64,000 bases of DNA from assembly GCF_013030265.1 (NCBI RefSeq), contig NZ_WPZQ01000013.1:1-64000 (forward strand), read 5' to 3'. How positions within the stretch are numbered: position 1 is the stretch's first letter; each line of letters opens with the position of its first letter. The notes beneath the pieces are model-generated. The model was given only the letters and a program-made list of their open reading frames with translations, did not search any database and was not told where the DNA came from. Source of the stretch: Ruegeria arenilitoris. Lineage in GTDB: Bacteria; Pseudomonadota; Alphaproteobacteria; Rhodobacterales; Rhodobacteraceae. Both the position numbers and the translations under genes were made by a program. Below, piece by piece: positions 9,427 to 17,961 of this stretch.

Positions 9427-10128
9427 TTAATCGGGCGCCAGCATGTAGCCAGCACCGCGCACGGTCTGCAGATAACGCGGCTGTTTTGGATCCTGCTCGA
9501 TCTTGCGGCGCAGGCGTGTGATCTGAACGTCCACGGCGCGTTCCTGGGCCTGGCCTTTGTCGCGGCCCAGATCCTCAACCAGTTTGGCACGGCTGATCGG
9601 CTCGCCGGGCTGGCCGGAAAAGATCTTCATCAACTGGCTTTCAGTGGCGGTCAGACGCACCGGATCCTCACCCTGCCACATCTCACCACGTTCGATGTCA
9701 TAGCGGATCGGTCCTAGATGCAGAATTTTCGACACTGCATCCTGAGCGGGCGTTTCCGGCATCCGGCGCAGGATCGCATTTATGCGCAGCAACAGTTCCT
9801 TGGGTTCGAACGGCTTAGCCAAATAGTCATCCGCGCCAGCCTCAAGACCTGCAATTCGATGTTCGGTTTCACCGCGCGCGGTCAGCAACAGGATCGGTGT
9901 TGTATGTGTTTCCCGCAGGGCACGGGTTAAACTGACCCCATCCTCGCCGGGCATCATCACATCCAGAACGATCAGGTCGAAATCCAAACCGGACAGAACC
10001 CGGCGCGCATGGGCGGCATCGCGGGCTGCGGTGACAAGAAAGCCATTACGCATCAAAAACTTCTTGAGCAGATCGCGAATACGCTCGTCATCGTCGACGA
10101 TCAGCAGATGGGCGTCCATATCGCTCAT
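9427..10128 (-). CDS. petR: OmpR-family response regulator, PetR-like
   Basis: 233 aa. The receiver domain has acidic residues in LLIVDDDERIRD, the phosphorylation site Asp56 in LIVLDVMMPGEDG and the conserved Lys in LAKPFEPKELLLR. A winged-helix DNA-binding domain follows (RLTATESQLMKIF, and near the end RLRRKIEQDPKQPRYLQTVRGAGYML). It starts inside the stop of the MarR-type gene (ATGA overlap). From established work, Rhodobacter capsulatus PetR is an OmpR-type regulator encoded next to petP and petABC and needed for respiratory and photosynthetic growth. Here the pair is about 9 kb from petABC, so the symbol rests on the gene pair and family. No histidine kinase is adjacent. Confidence 0.75.
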   Translation of the reverse strand: MSDMDAHLLIVDDDERIRDLLKKFLMRNGFLVTAARDAAHARRVLSGLDFDLIVLDVMMPGEDGVSLTRALRETHTTPILLLTARGETEHRIAGLEAGADDYLAKPFEPKELLLRINAILRRMPETPAQDAVSKILHLGPIRYDIERGEMWQGEDPVRLTATESQLMKIFSGQPGEPISRAKLVEDLGRDKGQAQERAVDVQITRLRRKIEQDPKQPRYLQTVRGAGYMLAPD

Positions 10129-10637
10129 GAGGTTGTATCCCGCAGTTTCGTATATGCACGACGCATATCAGCATCCATCATCGCTTCAAGCACTTTGCGA
10201 AATCCTGCCACGGCCTCGGGGCCTGCATCCTTGTAGGCGGCGCGCATCCGGGCGCGCTGTGCATCCGATAGCTTGGATTCCAATGCCTTGCCTTTCTCCG
10301 TCAGAAACAAATGGCGTTCCCGCTTGTCTACGGTCCCGACGCGACTTTCGACCAGACCATCGTCAATCAGGGTTCTCAGTACCCTATTTAGCGATTGTTT
10401 CGTCACGCCAAGGATAGCTAACAGGTTGTTTACCGTTGTTCCGGGGGCGCGGTTGATAAAATGGATGGCCCGGTGATGGGCGCGCCCATAGGCCATCTGG
10501 GTCAAAATACGATCCGGATCCGCGGTAAACCCTCGATAAGCAAAGAACATCGCCTCGATTCCCTGCCGCAACTGCTCATCGGTCAGAAACAACAGGCTTT
10601 CTCCGCCAAAGACAGGCGCGGGGCGGATTTCGGACAT
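10125..10637 (-). CDS. petP: MarR-family regulator, PetP-like
   Basis: 170 aa with the start at 10637, where GAGG lies seven bases upstream; an in-frame ATG at 10649 is an alternative. The winged helix is visible as NNLLAILGVTKQSLNRVLRTLIDDGLVESRVG, with the wing at DKRERHLFLTEKGKALE. It overlaps petR by four bases, the petP-petR arrangement known upstream of the bc1 operon in Rhodobacter. Divergent from ilvE across about 160 bases. The symbol is inferred from this pairing. Confidence 0.7.
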   Translation of the reverse strand: MSEIRPAPVFGGESLLFLTDEQLRQGIEAMFFAYRGFTADPDRILTQMAYGRAHHRAIHFINRAPGTTVNNLLAILGVTKQSLNRVLRTLIDDGLVESRVGTVDKRERHLFLTEKGKALESKLSDAQRARMRAAYKDAGPEAVAGFRKVLEAMMDADMRRAYTKLRDTTS

Positions 10638-10795
10638 ATCATGCCTCATTCGTTACTCAGGCTGACTTTATGTCAGCGTTATTGACATTCCAAGTGCGTA
10701 CAGGTATCGAATCGCAGTTTTTGCGCAACATTATGTCCGCTTCGGTCTTAAATGGCGCAACAATCGAAAATTCAGCCCGGTTCAGGAGGTTTCGC

Positions 10796-11662
10796 ATGGC
10801 GGGGTATGACGATCGTGATGGTGTCATCTGGTTGGATGGCGAACTGGTGCCCTGGCGCGAGGCCAATGTGCATATTCTGTCCCACGCGATGCACTATGCC
10901 TCTTCGGTTTTTGAAGGTGAGCGGGCCTATAACGGCAAGATATTCAAAAGCCGGGAACATTCCGAGCGCCTGATTGCCTCGGCCGAGGCATTGGATATGC
11001 CGATGCCCTATTCGGTTGATGAAATCGAAGCGGCAAAGGAAGAGGCGCTGAAGGCAAGCGGCCTGCAGGATGCCTATGTACGGGCTCTGGTCTGGCGTGG
11101 TTCTGGCGAAGACATGGGCGTTGCATCGGCCAAGAACCCTGTGCGCATGGCCATCGCTGTCTGGCCATGGGGTGCGTATTACGGTGATGCCAAGATGCAG
11201 GGTGCCAAGCTGGACATCGCAGAATGGAAACGCCCCAGCCCGGAAACCATCCCGGTTCACGCCAAGGCGGCGGGGCTTTACATGATCTGCACCATTTCAA
11301 AGCACAAGGCCGAGGCCAAAGGTTGCTCGGATGCGCTCTTCATGGACTATCGCGGCTATGTGGCAGAGGCGACAGGCGCAAATGTCTTCTTCGTCAAGGA
11401 TGGTGAGGTTCACACGCCGCTGGCGGACTGCTTCCTGAACGGGATTACCCGGCAGACGGTCATCCAGATGCTGAAAGACAAAGGCATCACCGTACATGAG
11501 CGTCACATCATGCCCGAAGAGATGTCTGATTTCGAACAGTGCTGGCTGACCGGAACTGCGGCCGAAGTCACTCCTGTCGGTCAAATCGGCGACTACACGT
11601 TTGAGGTAGGCGATCTGACGCGTGAGATTGCGGAAGACTACGAGAAGCTGGTTCGCTCCTGA
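10796..11662 (+). CDS. ilvE: Branched-chain amino acid aminotransferase
   Basis: 288 aa, fold-type IV PLP enzyme. Seen: IWLDGELVPWREANVHILSHAMHY (family start), SSVFEGERAYNG, RLIASAEALDM, YVRALVWRGS, DALFMDYRGYVAEATGANVFFV, FLNGITRQTVIQM and CWLTGTAAEVTPVGQI. Transfers amino groups between glutamate and branched-chain keto acids, the last step of Ile/Val/Leu synthesis; ilvD and the leu genes are elsewhere in the window. The start at 10796 is set by AGGAGG at 10785-10790; an upstream in-frame extension to 10670 lacks family similarity. A good terminator follows. Confidence 0.93.
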   Translation: MAGYDDRDGVIWLDGELVPWREANVHILSHAMHYASSVFEGERAYNGKIFKSREHSERLIASAEALDMPMPYSVDEIEAAKEEALKASGLQDAYVRALVWRGSGEDMGVASAKNPVRMAIAVWPWGAYYGDAKMQGAKLDIAEWKRPSPETIPVHAKAAGLYMICTISKHKAEAKGCSDALFMDYRGYVAEATGANVFFVKDGEVHTPLADCFLNGITRQTVIQMLKDKGITVHERHIMPEEMSDFEQCWLTGTAAEVTPVGQIGDYTFEVGDLTREIAEDYEKLVRS

Positions 11663-11682
11663 TCTCACGATAAGGATCCTTG

Positions 11683-11709
11683 AAACCCTCGCTTATGCGG
11701 GGGTTTTTT
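11683..11709 (+). terminator. Intrinsic terminator of ilvE
   Basis: AAACCCTCGC, loop TTAT, GCGGGGGTTTTTT: a stem of ten pairs ending in a run of six T, 20 bases past the ilvE stop. Confidence 0.9.
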
Positions 11710-11785
11710 GTTGCGGTGCGTGCGGAATTCCATGCCAATCGTTCAGACAGGTGGACGAACGCTCTAATTGAGATAGGTTCGGGCC

Positions 11786-12736
11786 ATGTTGGATTTGCTC
11801 AGCGATATTCTCACCCGTTTGTCTTTGCGGGGAACATTCTACTTTCGCACGTCTTTCACTCCGCCTTTCGGGATTCAGGTGCCGAGCTTTGAAAACGTGG
11901 CACGATTCCATTTTGTTCAGCGGGGTGAGCTGAAGGTCTACGTTTCTTCCACAGGCGAATCCATTCGTCTGCGCCAGGGTGATCTGATCCTGATCCCTCA
12001 TGGTGCGGCGCACGCACTGCTGTGCAACGAGGTCAAGCCGATGGACGCGCTGCCGTTGGAACAGGTTCTGGAGGCTTCGGGTTACAAGGGCGACGGTGTT
12101 CTTGTGTATGGTGGCGCGGATGAGGACAGGGATACGCAGCTGATCTGCGGGCATTTCTCATTCACCGGACCCGCCGGTCGCCGTGGAACCGGCCATATGC
12201 TGATAGACCGGTTGCCGCCATATATTCTGATCGAAAACTATGGTGAGGACGCGGGTGCTTGGGTCGAGGCTACTTTGCGCATGATCGGTTCCGAAGTGGC
12301 CGGAGCGCGGATCGGGGGCGATCTGATCGCGCTGAAATTGTCAGAGGTTCTGTTCGCACAGGCCATCCGCGCATATCTGGAGCGTCAAAGCACAAGTGAT
12401 GCAGCTTTGGCAGGTTTCGCCGATCAACGCATTTCCCGCGCTTTGACAGCTTTTCACCAATCCCCCGCTCAGGAGTGGAGCGTCGCCACTTTGGCCAAAG
12501 AGGCAGGCATGTCACGCACCGCTTTTGCGCAACTGTTTGCGGAAAAGATGCACACGACGCCAATGCAGTACCTGACGGATTGGCGCATGCAGATTGCCTG
12601 TCATGGATTGACAGAAAGCCGCTGGAACGTAGCGGATGCTGCGGCCGAGGTCGGATATGCCTCAGAGGCCGCGTTCTCACGGGTGTTCAAAAAGCAGGTT
12701 GGCCTGTCCCCGGCAGCTTACAGGGCGATGCACTGA
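11786..12736 (+). CDS. AraC-family regulator with cupin-type ligand domain
   Basis: 316 aa. The N-terminal cupin-like sensor (about 15-190) has VARFHFVQRGELKVY and LRQGDLILIPHGAAHALL. The C-terminal AraC domain has WSVATLAKEAGMSRTAFAQLFAEKM and NVADAAAEVGYASEAAFSRVFKKQ, ending GLSPAAYR. This combination (AraC-binding cupin_6 type) is common in proteobacterial regulators of stress or aldehyde genes. The next gene, a small membrane protein in the same orientation 111 bases on, is a plausible target. Confidence 0.88.
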   Translation: MLDLLSDILTRLSLRGTFYFRTSFTPPFGIQVPSFENVARFHFVQRGELKVYVSSTGESIRLRQGDLILIPHGAAHALLCNEVKPMDALPLEQVLEASGYKGDGVLVYGGADEDRDTQLICGHFSFTGPAGRRGTGHMLIDRLPPYILIENYGEDAGAWVEATLRMIGSEVAGARIGGDLIALKLSEVLFAQAIRAYLERQSTSDAALAGFADQRISRALTAFHQSPAQEWSVATLAKEAGMSRTAFAQLFAEKMHTTPMQYLTDWRMQIACHGLTESRWNVADAAAEVGYASEAAFSRVFKKQVGLSPAAYRAMH

Positions 12737-12847
12737 TAATCCTATACTTCTGAACGATCGGCAATGTTTCTGAGACGATCTGGGCTGCACCGTCCGACCC
12801 GCGCTTCCTATTCTTTGGTCATATCTCATCAAGGAAAGGAAATTCAG

Positions 12848-13213
12848 ATGTCTCTTCGTTTCGTAACCCGTTCGGTCCACGCATATCTGGACTATCCGGT
12901 GGCCATTGCGTTGATGGTCCTGCCTTTTGTCCTGGGACTGGGGCAGTCGAACCCAATGGCGTTTTGGTTGTCTGTAGTTACCGGTGCCGCGGCTTTTGTT
13001 CTGACCGTTTTGACCGATCATCATCTGGGGATCTGGCGGGTTCTGCCTTACAAATTCCATCTCGCGGTCGATCTGATTGTGGGTATCACCTTTTTGTTTG
13101 CGCCCAGCCTGTTTGGCTTCTCGGGACTGGATGCGATCTACTACTGGCTGAACGGCGCTGCCGTCGTTGCTGTGATCTCACTCAGCGCTCCCGAACAGGG
13201 CGTAACCGCCTGA
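12848..13213 (+). CDS. Small four-helix membrane protein (SPW-repeat-like)
   Basis: 121 aa. Four hydrophobic segments near 18-35, 40-60, 70-95 and 96-115, with YLDYPVAIALMVLPFVLGL and KFHLAVDLIVGITFLFAPSLFGF forming two similar halves, as in SPW-repeat integral membrane proteins. The start at 12848 is chosen because AAGGAAAGGA precedes it; the longer open frame to 12764 has no ribosome binding site. It follows an AraC regulator. Function unknown. Confidence 0.7.
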   Translation: MSLRFVTRSVHAYLDYPVAIALMVLPFVLGLGQSNPMAFWLSVVTGAAAFVLTVLTDHHLGIWRVLPYKFHLAVDLIVGITFLFAPSLFGFSGLDAIYYWLNGAAVVAVISLSAPEQGVTA

Positions 13214-13529
13214 CAGAGCATGAGCCTGTGTCACCACATCTGAGCGCTACGCTCGCAAATCTGAGCCGCCGGTATTAAATACCGGCGGCTCAGACCGTGG
13301 AAATGGTGATCACCTCTGTTTGAATTTTCGAAACAGCGAGAAAGAGCGGGCAGGTGTTGAGCCAAAAATTTTCGATTCAGGGCTTGATAAATCTGACTAA
13401 ATTAATCAGATATAGCGCAACGCCAGATACGAGATGATCAAGCCTTAAGTTTCGAGGCGGTTTGCGCGCTTAGCGAATTCCATTGTGAGGGCGCGCCACC
13501 GTCTCGGAAACGAACCAAGGGGTGGCAAT
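13214..13529. other. Intergenic region rich in inverted repeats
   Basis: 316 bases. Holds a 35-base near-perfect palindrome (13260-13294), a smaller GAGCG/CGCTC hairpin just before it, and an ATCTGA-N9-TCAGAT inverted repeat at 13391-13411 inside AT-rich DNA that may be the promoter/operator of the next small gene. No coding sequence seen. Confidence 0.5.
13260..13294. repeat. 35-base inverted repeat (17-base arms, one-base centre)
   Basis: TCTGAGCCGCCGGTATT, then A, then its exact reverse complement. It lies 46 bases past the small membrane-protein stop. There is no T run after it on the plus strand, so it is not a textbook terminator. It could act as a transcript-stabilising stem, a cruciform or a protein site. 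Confidence 0.8.
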
Positions 13530-13739
13530 ATGCGCGATCCGATCGACAAGTTGGTTTCATTGCAGGGCTCATCCGCGATTGGCGGATGTTCACTGGACGA
13601 CGATATTGCCGCCTATCTGGATCAAAAGTGTTGTGAAAATCCTGAAGGTTGCTGTGATCCGTATCCCGAAGATCGCGAAGAACCACGCCAATCCGTTCGC
13701 AGGCTGTACGAAAACAGCGATCCCCGCCCGAAAACATAA
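13530..13739 (+). CDS. Small cysteine-rich hypothetical protein
   Basis: 69 aa, acidic. Cysteines at 20, 34, 35, 41 and 42, the last four as two CC pairs (KCCENPEGCCDPYPE), which suggests metal binding or redox chemistry. The start at 13530 is preceded by AAGGGGTGG; a longer open frame begins at 13485. No family recognised. Isolated, convergent with cobO. Confidence 0.55.
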   Translation: MRDPIDKLVSLQGSSAIGGCSLDDDIAAYLDQKCCENPEGCCDPYPEDREEPRQSVRRLYENSDPRPKT

Positions 13740-13760
13740 GCTCGAACGGGGCTTAGAATA

Positions 13761-14360
13761 TCAAAAGTCCACGCCGCGCTGAGCTTTGATGCCAGCCTGA
13801 AACGGGTGCTTCTCTTCGGTCATTTCGGTCACCAGATCCGCATATTCCCGCAGTTCCTGGGGTGCATCACGGCCTGTAAGGAAAACGCTGGTTTTGTCTG
13901 ACCGGGCTTTGAGACCTTCGATAACGGTCTCGACCGAAAGATACTCATAGCGTAACGCAATGTTGATTTCGTCCAGCACGACCAGATCATAGTCTCCACT
14001 TGCCATCAGCGCACATGCTTTGTCGAAGGCAGCGGTTGCTGCGGCTATGTCGCGTTCGCGGTCTTGGGTATCCCAGGTAAAGCCCTCACCCATCGTGTGC
14101 CAGGTCACCAGATCCCGCTCTTCAAAGAAACGGCGTTCACCGGTTTTCCACTTGCCTTTGATGAATTGCACCACGGCAACCTTTTGGCCCCACCCCAGCG
14201 CGCGGATTACGACGCCAAAAGCGGCAGAGGATTTGCCTTTGCCCTTGCCGGTATTGATCAGAACCAGACCGCGCCCGGGGTCGACCGCCTCGGACACTTT
14301 CTTGCGGTGCTTGGCCTGCACCTCCTGCATCTTTTCTTTGTGATCCTGTGCGTCGCTCAT
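13761..14360 (-). CDS. cobO: Cob(I)yrinic acid a,c-diamide adenosyltransferase
   Basis: 199 aa, CobA/CobO/BtuR family. The N-terminal P-loop is NTGKGKGKSS at 36-45. Further family motifs are GWGQKVAVVQFIKGKW, FTWDTQDRERD, YDLVVLDEINIALRYEYL and VFLTGRDAPQELREYADLVTEM. Adds the 5'-deoxyadenosyl group to the corrinoid cobalt in B12 synthesis or salvage. GAGGTATCTCC precedes ATG. No other cobalamin gene and no cobalamin riboswitch is visible; it follows a DMT transporter in the same direction with a 56-base gap. Confidence 0.93.
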   Translation of the reverse strand: MSDAQDHKEKMQEVQAKHRKKVSEAVDPGRGLVLINTGKGKGKSSAAFGVVIRALGWGQKVAVVQFIKGKWKTGERRFFEERDLVTWHTMGEGFTWDTQDRERDIAAATAAFDKACALMASGDYDLVVLDEINIALRYEYLSVETVIEGLKARSDKTSVFLTGRDAPQELREYADLVTEMTEEKHPFQAGIKAQRGVDF

Positions 14361-14416
14361 GGAGATACCTCGTCAATTGTCGGGCCCAAACTAGGGGAAG
14401 TTGTGAAAAGGTAAAG

Positions 14417-15352
14417 TCACGCTTTCGGGTCTGTCACCGATCGGGCTTTGCCACGCTCCAACCCAAGCTGATGTTCGCGCCAGATCACCACCACATTGCC
14501 AGCAATGACGAGCGCTGCACCGATCAGGATGGCAAGTGTCGGCAGTTCGTCAAACCAGAGATATCCGATGATTATGGCAAACAGCATGCTGGTATAGTCA
14601 TATGGCGCCAGCATCGAGGCCTGCCCGAACCTGTAAGACGAGGTGACAAGTATCTGGGCAACGCCACCTGTCAGACCCATCGCAATCAGGATAGCGGCCT
14701 GTTCCCATGTGGGCATGGTCCAGCCCCAGAAAACGGTCAGCCCGGACAACAGCGTCGCCGTCATCGAGAAATAGAATACGATCGCCGCAGGATGATCGAC
14801 CTGAACCAGCTGCCGAATGTGAATCTGAACAAAGGCACGAGCGATGGTTGCACCAAGAACGCACAGAGCCCCGATGGTGGCCGCCACTTCCAGTTCGCTA
14901 CTGCCGAGGCGAGGCCAGATCATGATCAGGACACCCAGCAGCCCGATGGCGACCGCGCCGATACGTATCATTCGGATGCGCTCACCCAGCATGACTGCGG
15001 CAAGAATCAGAGTGAAGATCGGAGTGGCGTAGCCAATTGCCGTGACTTCGGGCAGCGGCAGCAGGCTAAGCCCCGTAAAGGTCAGGCCCATCGCCATCGT
15101 GCCCAGCACTCCGCGCCAGAAGTGGCCCATTGGTTTCTTCACGACAAAACCCTGCGCCAATTCTCCGCGTGATATCAGCCAGATAATGATGACCGGGATG
15201 GCAAAAAGTGAGCGAAAGAACACCAGTTCTCCTGGCGGAAAGTCTTCTGACAGAGCTTTGACCAGTGCCGACATAGCCGTGAACAAGAACAGGGCGCTGA
15301 GCTTCAGCGTCACGGCAAGAACAGGTCGATGCGATGTTAAGGATTTTGCCAT
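14417..15352 (-). CDS. EamA/DMT-superfamily inner-membrane transporter
   Basis: 311 aa with about ten hydrophobic helices in two EamA repeats; the second begins around LCVLGATIARAFVQIHIRQL. VFFRSLFAIPVIIIWLISRGEL and GTMAMGLTFTGLSLLPLPEVTAIGYATPIF are typical (first part residues 44-66, second after 85). Likely a metabolite exporter of the RhaT/YdcZ-like class, substrate unknown. The ATG at 15352 is used; a TTG at 15388 would give a longer N terminus. Confidence 0.85.
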   Translation of the reverse strand: MAKSLTSHRPVLAVTLKLSALFLFTAMSALVKALSEDFPPGELVFFRSLFAIPVIIIWLISRGELAQGFVVKKPMGHFWRGVLGTMAMGLTFTGLSLLPLPEVTAIGYATPIFTLILAAVMLGERIRMIRIGAVAIGLLGVLIMIWPRLGSSELEVAATIGALCVLGATIARAFVQIHIRQLVQVDHPAAIVFYFSMTATLLSGLTVFWGWTMPTWEQAAILIAMGLTGGVAQILVTSSYRFGQASMLAPYDYTSMLFAIIIGYLWFDELPTLAILIGAALVIAGNVVVIWREHQLGLERGKARSVTDPKA

Positions 15353-15404
15353 CGGCGCGACCCTGCGCCTTTGTTTGGCAAAGATCAATGTCTGCTGGTC
15401 GGGA

Positions 15405-16067
15405 TTATCGATTCACCCAGCTTCGTGGCAGCCTGCTGCCAATCTCATCCGCGAAGTCTTCGAGAAACCGGATCATGCGCGCGGTTCTGGTACGTGCAAT
15501 TTCTCTGCCGGCTTCCGTCAGCATATCGTCCGGCAAATTCAGGAGTTTGACCTTCCAGTGATCAATCGAGAATTGCAGATCGTTCAGGGGTCGCTGTTCT
15601 GCGAAAGGATCAGAAGGATCGTAAAGCGGGCGGTCCAACGCACCAGCAACTAAAAAAGTACGGGCTATACCGATGGCACCCAGAGCATCCAGACGGTCAG
15701 CGTCGCGCAGAATGCATGCTTCGTCCGTTTCTGGAGGGACCCCTGCAGAGTAGCTGTGGGCAACAATTGCATGTTGAGTGTTTTGAATTTCGCTCTCGCC
15801 AAAGCCCAGGTTCTCAAGAATAGACTCTGATTCCTCGGCGGATCGCCGTGAGGCCAGATGGCGGTTCGGATCGTCTTTTGCTAGATTGACCAGATCGTGA
15901 AGGTAACTCGCAGCAAGTAGCACGCGCATATCGTTCTGGTCATTCGCAATGGCCTGCACATTTACCCAGACCCGGTCCAGATGAGCCAGATCATGGGCCG
16001 GATCTGTTGCCATGCGGGCCCGTACGATGTCGCGCAGGCTGTCGCGAAGTTCAGCCAATCCGGCCAC
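15405..16067 (-). CDS. HD-domain metal-dependent phosphohydrolase
   Basis: 220 aa. HD motif: [10 protein letters not shown] (first His), [13 protein letters not shown] (HD pair) and [20 protein letters not shown] (distal Asp). This is the pattern of YedJ/YpgQ-type HD phosphohydrolases, many of which act on nucleotides. The start is GTG at 16067, inside the end of aroC (17-base overlap), implying co-transcription with it. Substrate not predictable. Confidence 0.85.
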   Translation of the reverse strand: MAGLAELRDSLRDIVRARMATDPAHDLAHLDRVWVNVQAIANDQNDMRVLLAASYLHDLVNLAKDDPNRHLASRRSAEESESILENLGFGESEIQNTQHAIVAHSYSAGVPPETDEACILRDADRLDALGAIGIARTFLVAGALDRPLYDPSDPFAEQRPLNDLQFSIDHWKVKLLNLPDDMLTEAGREIARTRTARMIRFLEDFADEIGSRLPRSWVNR

Positions 16068-17151
16068 GATTCTCGCCGATTTGGCCGCGATGCAGCAGCA
16101 GATGGTCGAGGATCACGCAGGCCATCATTGCCTCACCCACAGGCACGGCGCGAATACCAACGCAGGGGTCGTGTCGGCCCTTGGTGATAATTTCGGTCTC
16201 TTCACCGGATTTGGTGATGGTTTTACGAGTCGTCAGGATCGACGAAGTCGGCTTAACTGCGAACCGTACGACGAGGTCCTGACCAGTCGAGATCCCGCCG
16301 AGAATACCGCCCGAGTGATTCGAGCTGTATTGGGGGCCATTCTGCCCCATGAAGATCTCATCCGCGTTAGCCTCACCCGTCAGTTCGGCGGCGGCCATAC
16401 CTTCGCCGATCTCAACGCCTTTCACCGCGTTGATCGACATCATCGCAGCGGCCAGATCAGTGTCTAACTTGGCATAAACCGGCGCGCCGATCCCGGCAGG
16501 AACGCCGCGTGCCACAACCTCAACAATCGCCCCAACCGAATTACCGGATTTGCGCAGGCCGTCCAGGTAAGCAGCCCAGTCCTCAGCCGCTTGAGCATCG
16601 GGGGTCCAGAATGGGTTCTGTTCGATCTGGGACCAGTCGAAATTGTCCCGGTCGATCTTATGCGGCCCAATCTGAGTCATATAGCCGGTGATCTGCACGT
16701 TCGGAGCGATCTGTTTGATCGCCTCGCGCGCCAGACCGCCTGCCGCAACGCGAGATGCGGTTTCACGCGCCGAACTGCGCCCGCCGCCGCGATAGTCGCG
16801 GATGCCGTACTTTTGCCAGTAGGTGATGTCGGCGTGACCCGGACGGAACTTGTCCATAATGTCGCCGTAGTCTTTCGAGCGCTGATCGGTGTTTTCGATC
16901 ATCAGCTGCACAGGCGTACCCGTGGTCTGGCCTTCGAACACGCCGGACAGGATTTTCACTTGATCAGGTTCACGCCGCTGGGTCGTGAACTTGTTCTGAC
17001 CTGGTTTGCGCTTGTCCAGCCAATGCTGAATCATGCCCTCATCGATCGCAACGCCCGGAGGGCAGCCATCGACGGTCGCGCCCAACGCGGGTCCGTGACT
17101 TTCACCCCAGGTGGTGACACGGAAGAGGTGGCCATAACTGTTCATCGACAT
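16051..17151 (-). CDS. aroC: Chorismate synthase
   Basis: 366 aa, full length. Makes chorismate from 5-enolpyruvylshikimate-3-phosphate using reduced FMN, the last common step of aromatic biosynthesis. Motifs: [24 protein letters not shown] (residues 10-33), [22 protein letters not shown] and [26 protein letters not shown] precedes ATG. ribH2 lies upstream in the same direction; both enzymes depend on or make flavin. Confidence 0.97.
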   Translation of the reverse strand: MSMNSYGHLFRVTTWGESHGPALGATVDGCPPGVAIDEGMIQHWLDKRKPGQNKFTTQRREPDQVKILSGVFEGQTTGTPVQLMIENTDQRSKDYGDIMDKFRPGHADITYWQKYGIRDYRGGGRSSARETASRVAAGGLAREAIKQIAPNVQITGYMTQIGPHKIDRDNFDWSQIEQNPFWTPDAQAAEDWAAYLDGLRKSGNSVGAIVEVVARGVPAGIGAPVYAKLDTDLAAAMMSINAVKGVEIGEGMAAAELTGEANADEIFMGQNGPQYSSNHSGGILGGISTGQDLVVRFAVKPTSSILTTRKTITKSGEETEIITKGRHDPCVGIRAVPVGEAMMACVILDHLLLHRGQIGENRGRIG

Positions 17152-17245
17152 GGGGCATGCTCCTTTGAGCGTCGTGATTAGCGGGCAAGGCCCTTGGCCT
17201 CAAGCGGATTTGCGGTTGGGGCGTGTTTGCCCCAACCCAATGAGC

Positions 17246-17686
17246 TTACGCAGCAGTGGCCAGTTTTGTGCGCGTCGCGTTGATTTTCAGCGCAGCTTGT
17301 GCGGCTTCGCGGCCTTTTTCGACAAAATGCGCGCGGTAGATGGCGTTGTGGTGATCGGTCTCCTGATACTGATGCGGCGTCAGGGAAACGGACAAGACCG
17401 GTACGCCTGAATCCATACCAGCACGCATCAACCCATCGACAACGGCCTGAGCCACGAAATCGTGCCGGTAAATACCGCCATCCACGACAAACGCCGCGCA
17501 GGCGACCGCGGCATAGCGGCCGGTCTGGGCCAGATCGCGGGCCAGCAGCGGCATCTCAAACGCGCCGGGGACGTCGAACACGTCAACCTGATCGGCGGGG
17601 ATGAGTTCCAGAAACCCTTCTAGGGCCTGATCAACAATATCGGAATGCCAGTTGGCTTTTACAAAAGCATAGCGGGTGTGTGTCAT
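17246..17686 (-). CDS. ribH2: 6,7-dimethyl-8-ribityllumazine synthase, type 2
   Basis: 146 aa, lumazine synthase fold: FVKANWHSDIVDQALEGF, DVFDVPGAFEMPLLARDLA (substrate loop with VPGAFE), AFVVDGGIYRHDFVAQAVVDGL and VSLTPHQYQETDHHN. Condenses 5-amino-6-ribitylamino-uracil with dihydroxybutanone phosphate in riboflavin synthesis. The divergent SLTPHQ segment matches the type II enzymes found beside a second paralog in rhizobia and relatives. Of the adjacent ATGs, the one at 17686 sits best behind AGGAGA. An FMN riboswitch precedes it, consistent with feedback control. Confidence 0.92.
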   Translation of the reverse strand: MTHTRYAFVKANWHSDIVDQALEGFLELIPADQVDVFDVPGAFEMPLLARDLAQTGRYAAVACAAFVVDGGIYRHDFVAQAVVDGLMRAGMDSGVPVLSVSLTPHQYQETDHHNAIYRAHFVEKGREAAQAALKINATRTKLATAA

Positions 17687-17757
17687 CATGATCTCCTTTC
17701 GCAACAGACACGTCACCCAAGGCGATCACGGGCAGGCACGCGGCAAGGCCGACGTGC

Positions 17758-17904
17758 TGCACGTTCTCTTTCATCCGGACTGTAACCGTCGGCTCTGGCT
17801 TCTCACCAGATCTGCTGACACCCCGTTAACCGGGGCCGCTCGCGGGCTTACGGGTCGCAGCCCGCATACCGCCGGTGGGGAATTTCGCCCCGCCCTGAGA
17901 ACAT
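17758..17904 (-). ncRNA. FMN riboswitch (RFN element)
   Basis: Read on the minus strand, the conserved RFN blocks are all present: GGGGCGAAATTCCCCACCGG with CGGTATG, the variable P3-P5 stems (CCCGCGAGCGGCC), GTCAGCAGATCTGGTGAG, CCAGAGCCGACGGTTA and the closing CAGTCCGGATGAAAGAGAAC. It ends about 70 bases upstream of ribH2, so it senses FMN and shuts down lumazine synthase by transcription or translation. The terminator/anti-SD partner is not clear. Confidence 0.93.
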
Positions 17905-17961
17905 CGCAGAGCTTGCCAAGGACTGCCCGGTTCTGCAAGTGCTGTTGGCAGGAGGACAGGT

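Noticed and set aside
14361..14416. Cobalamin riboswitch before cobO
   Set aside because: The gap is only 56 bases and has none of the B12-box sequence.
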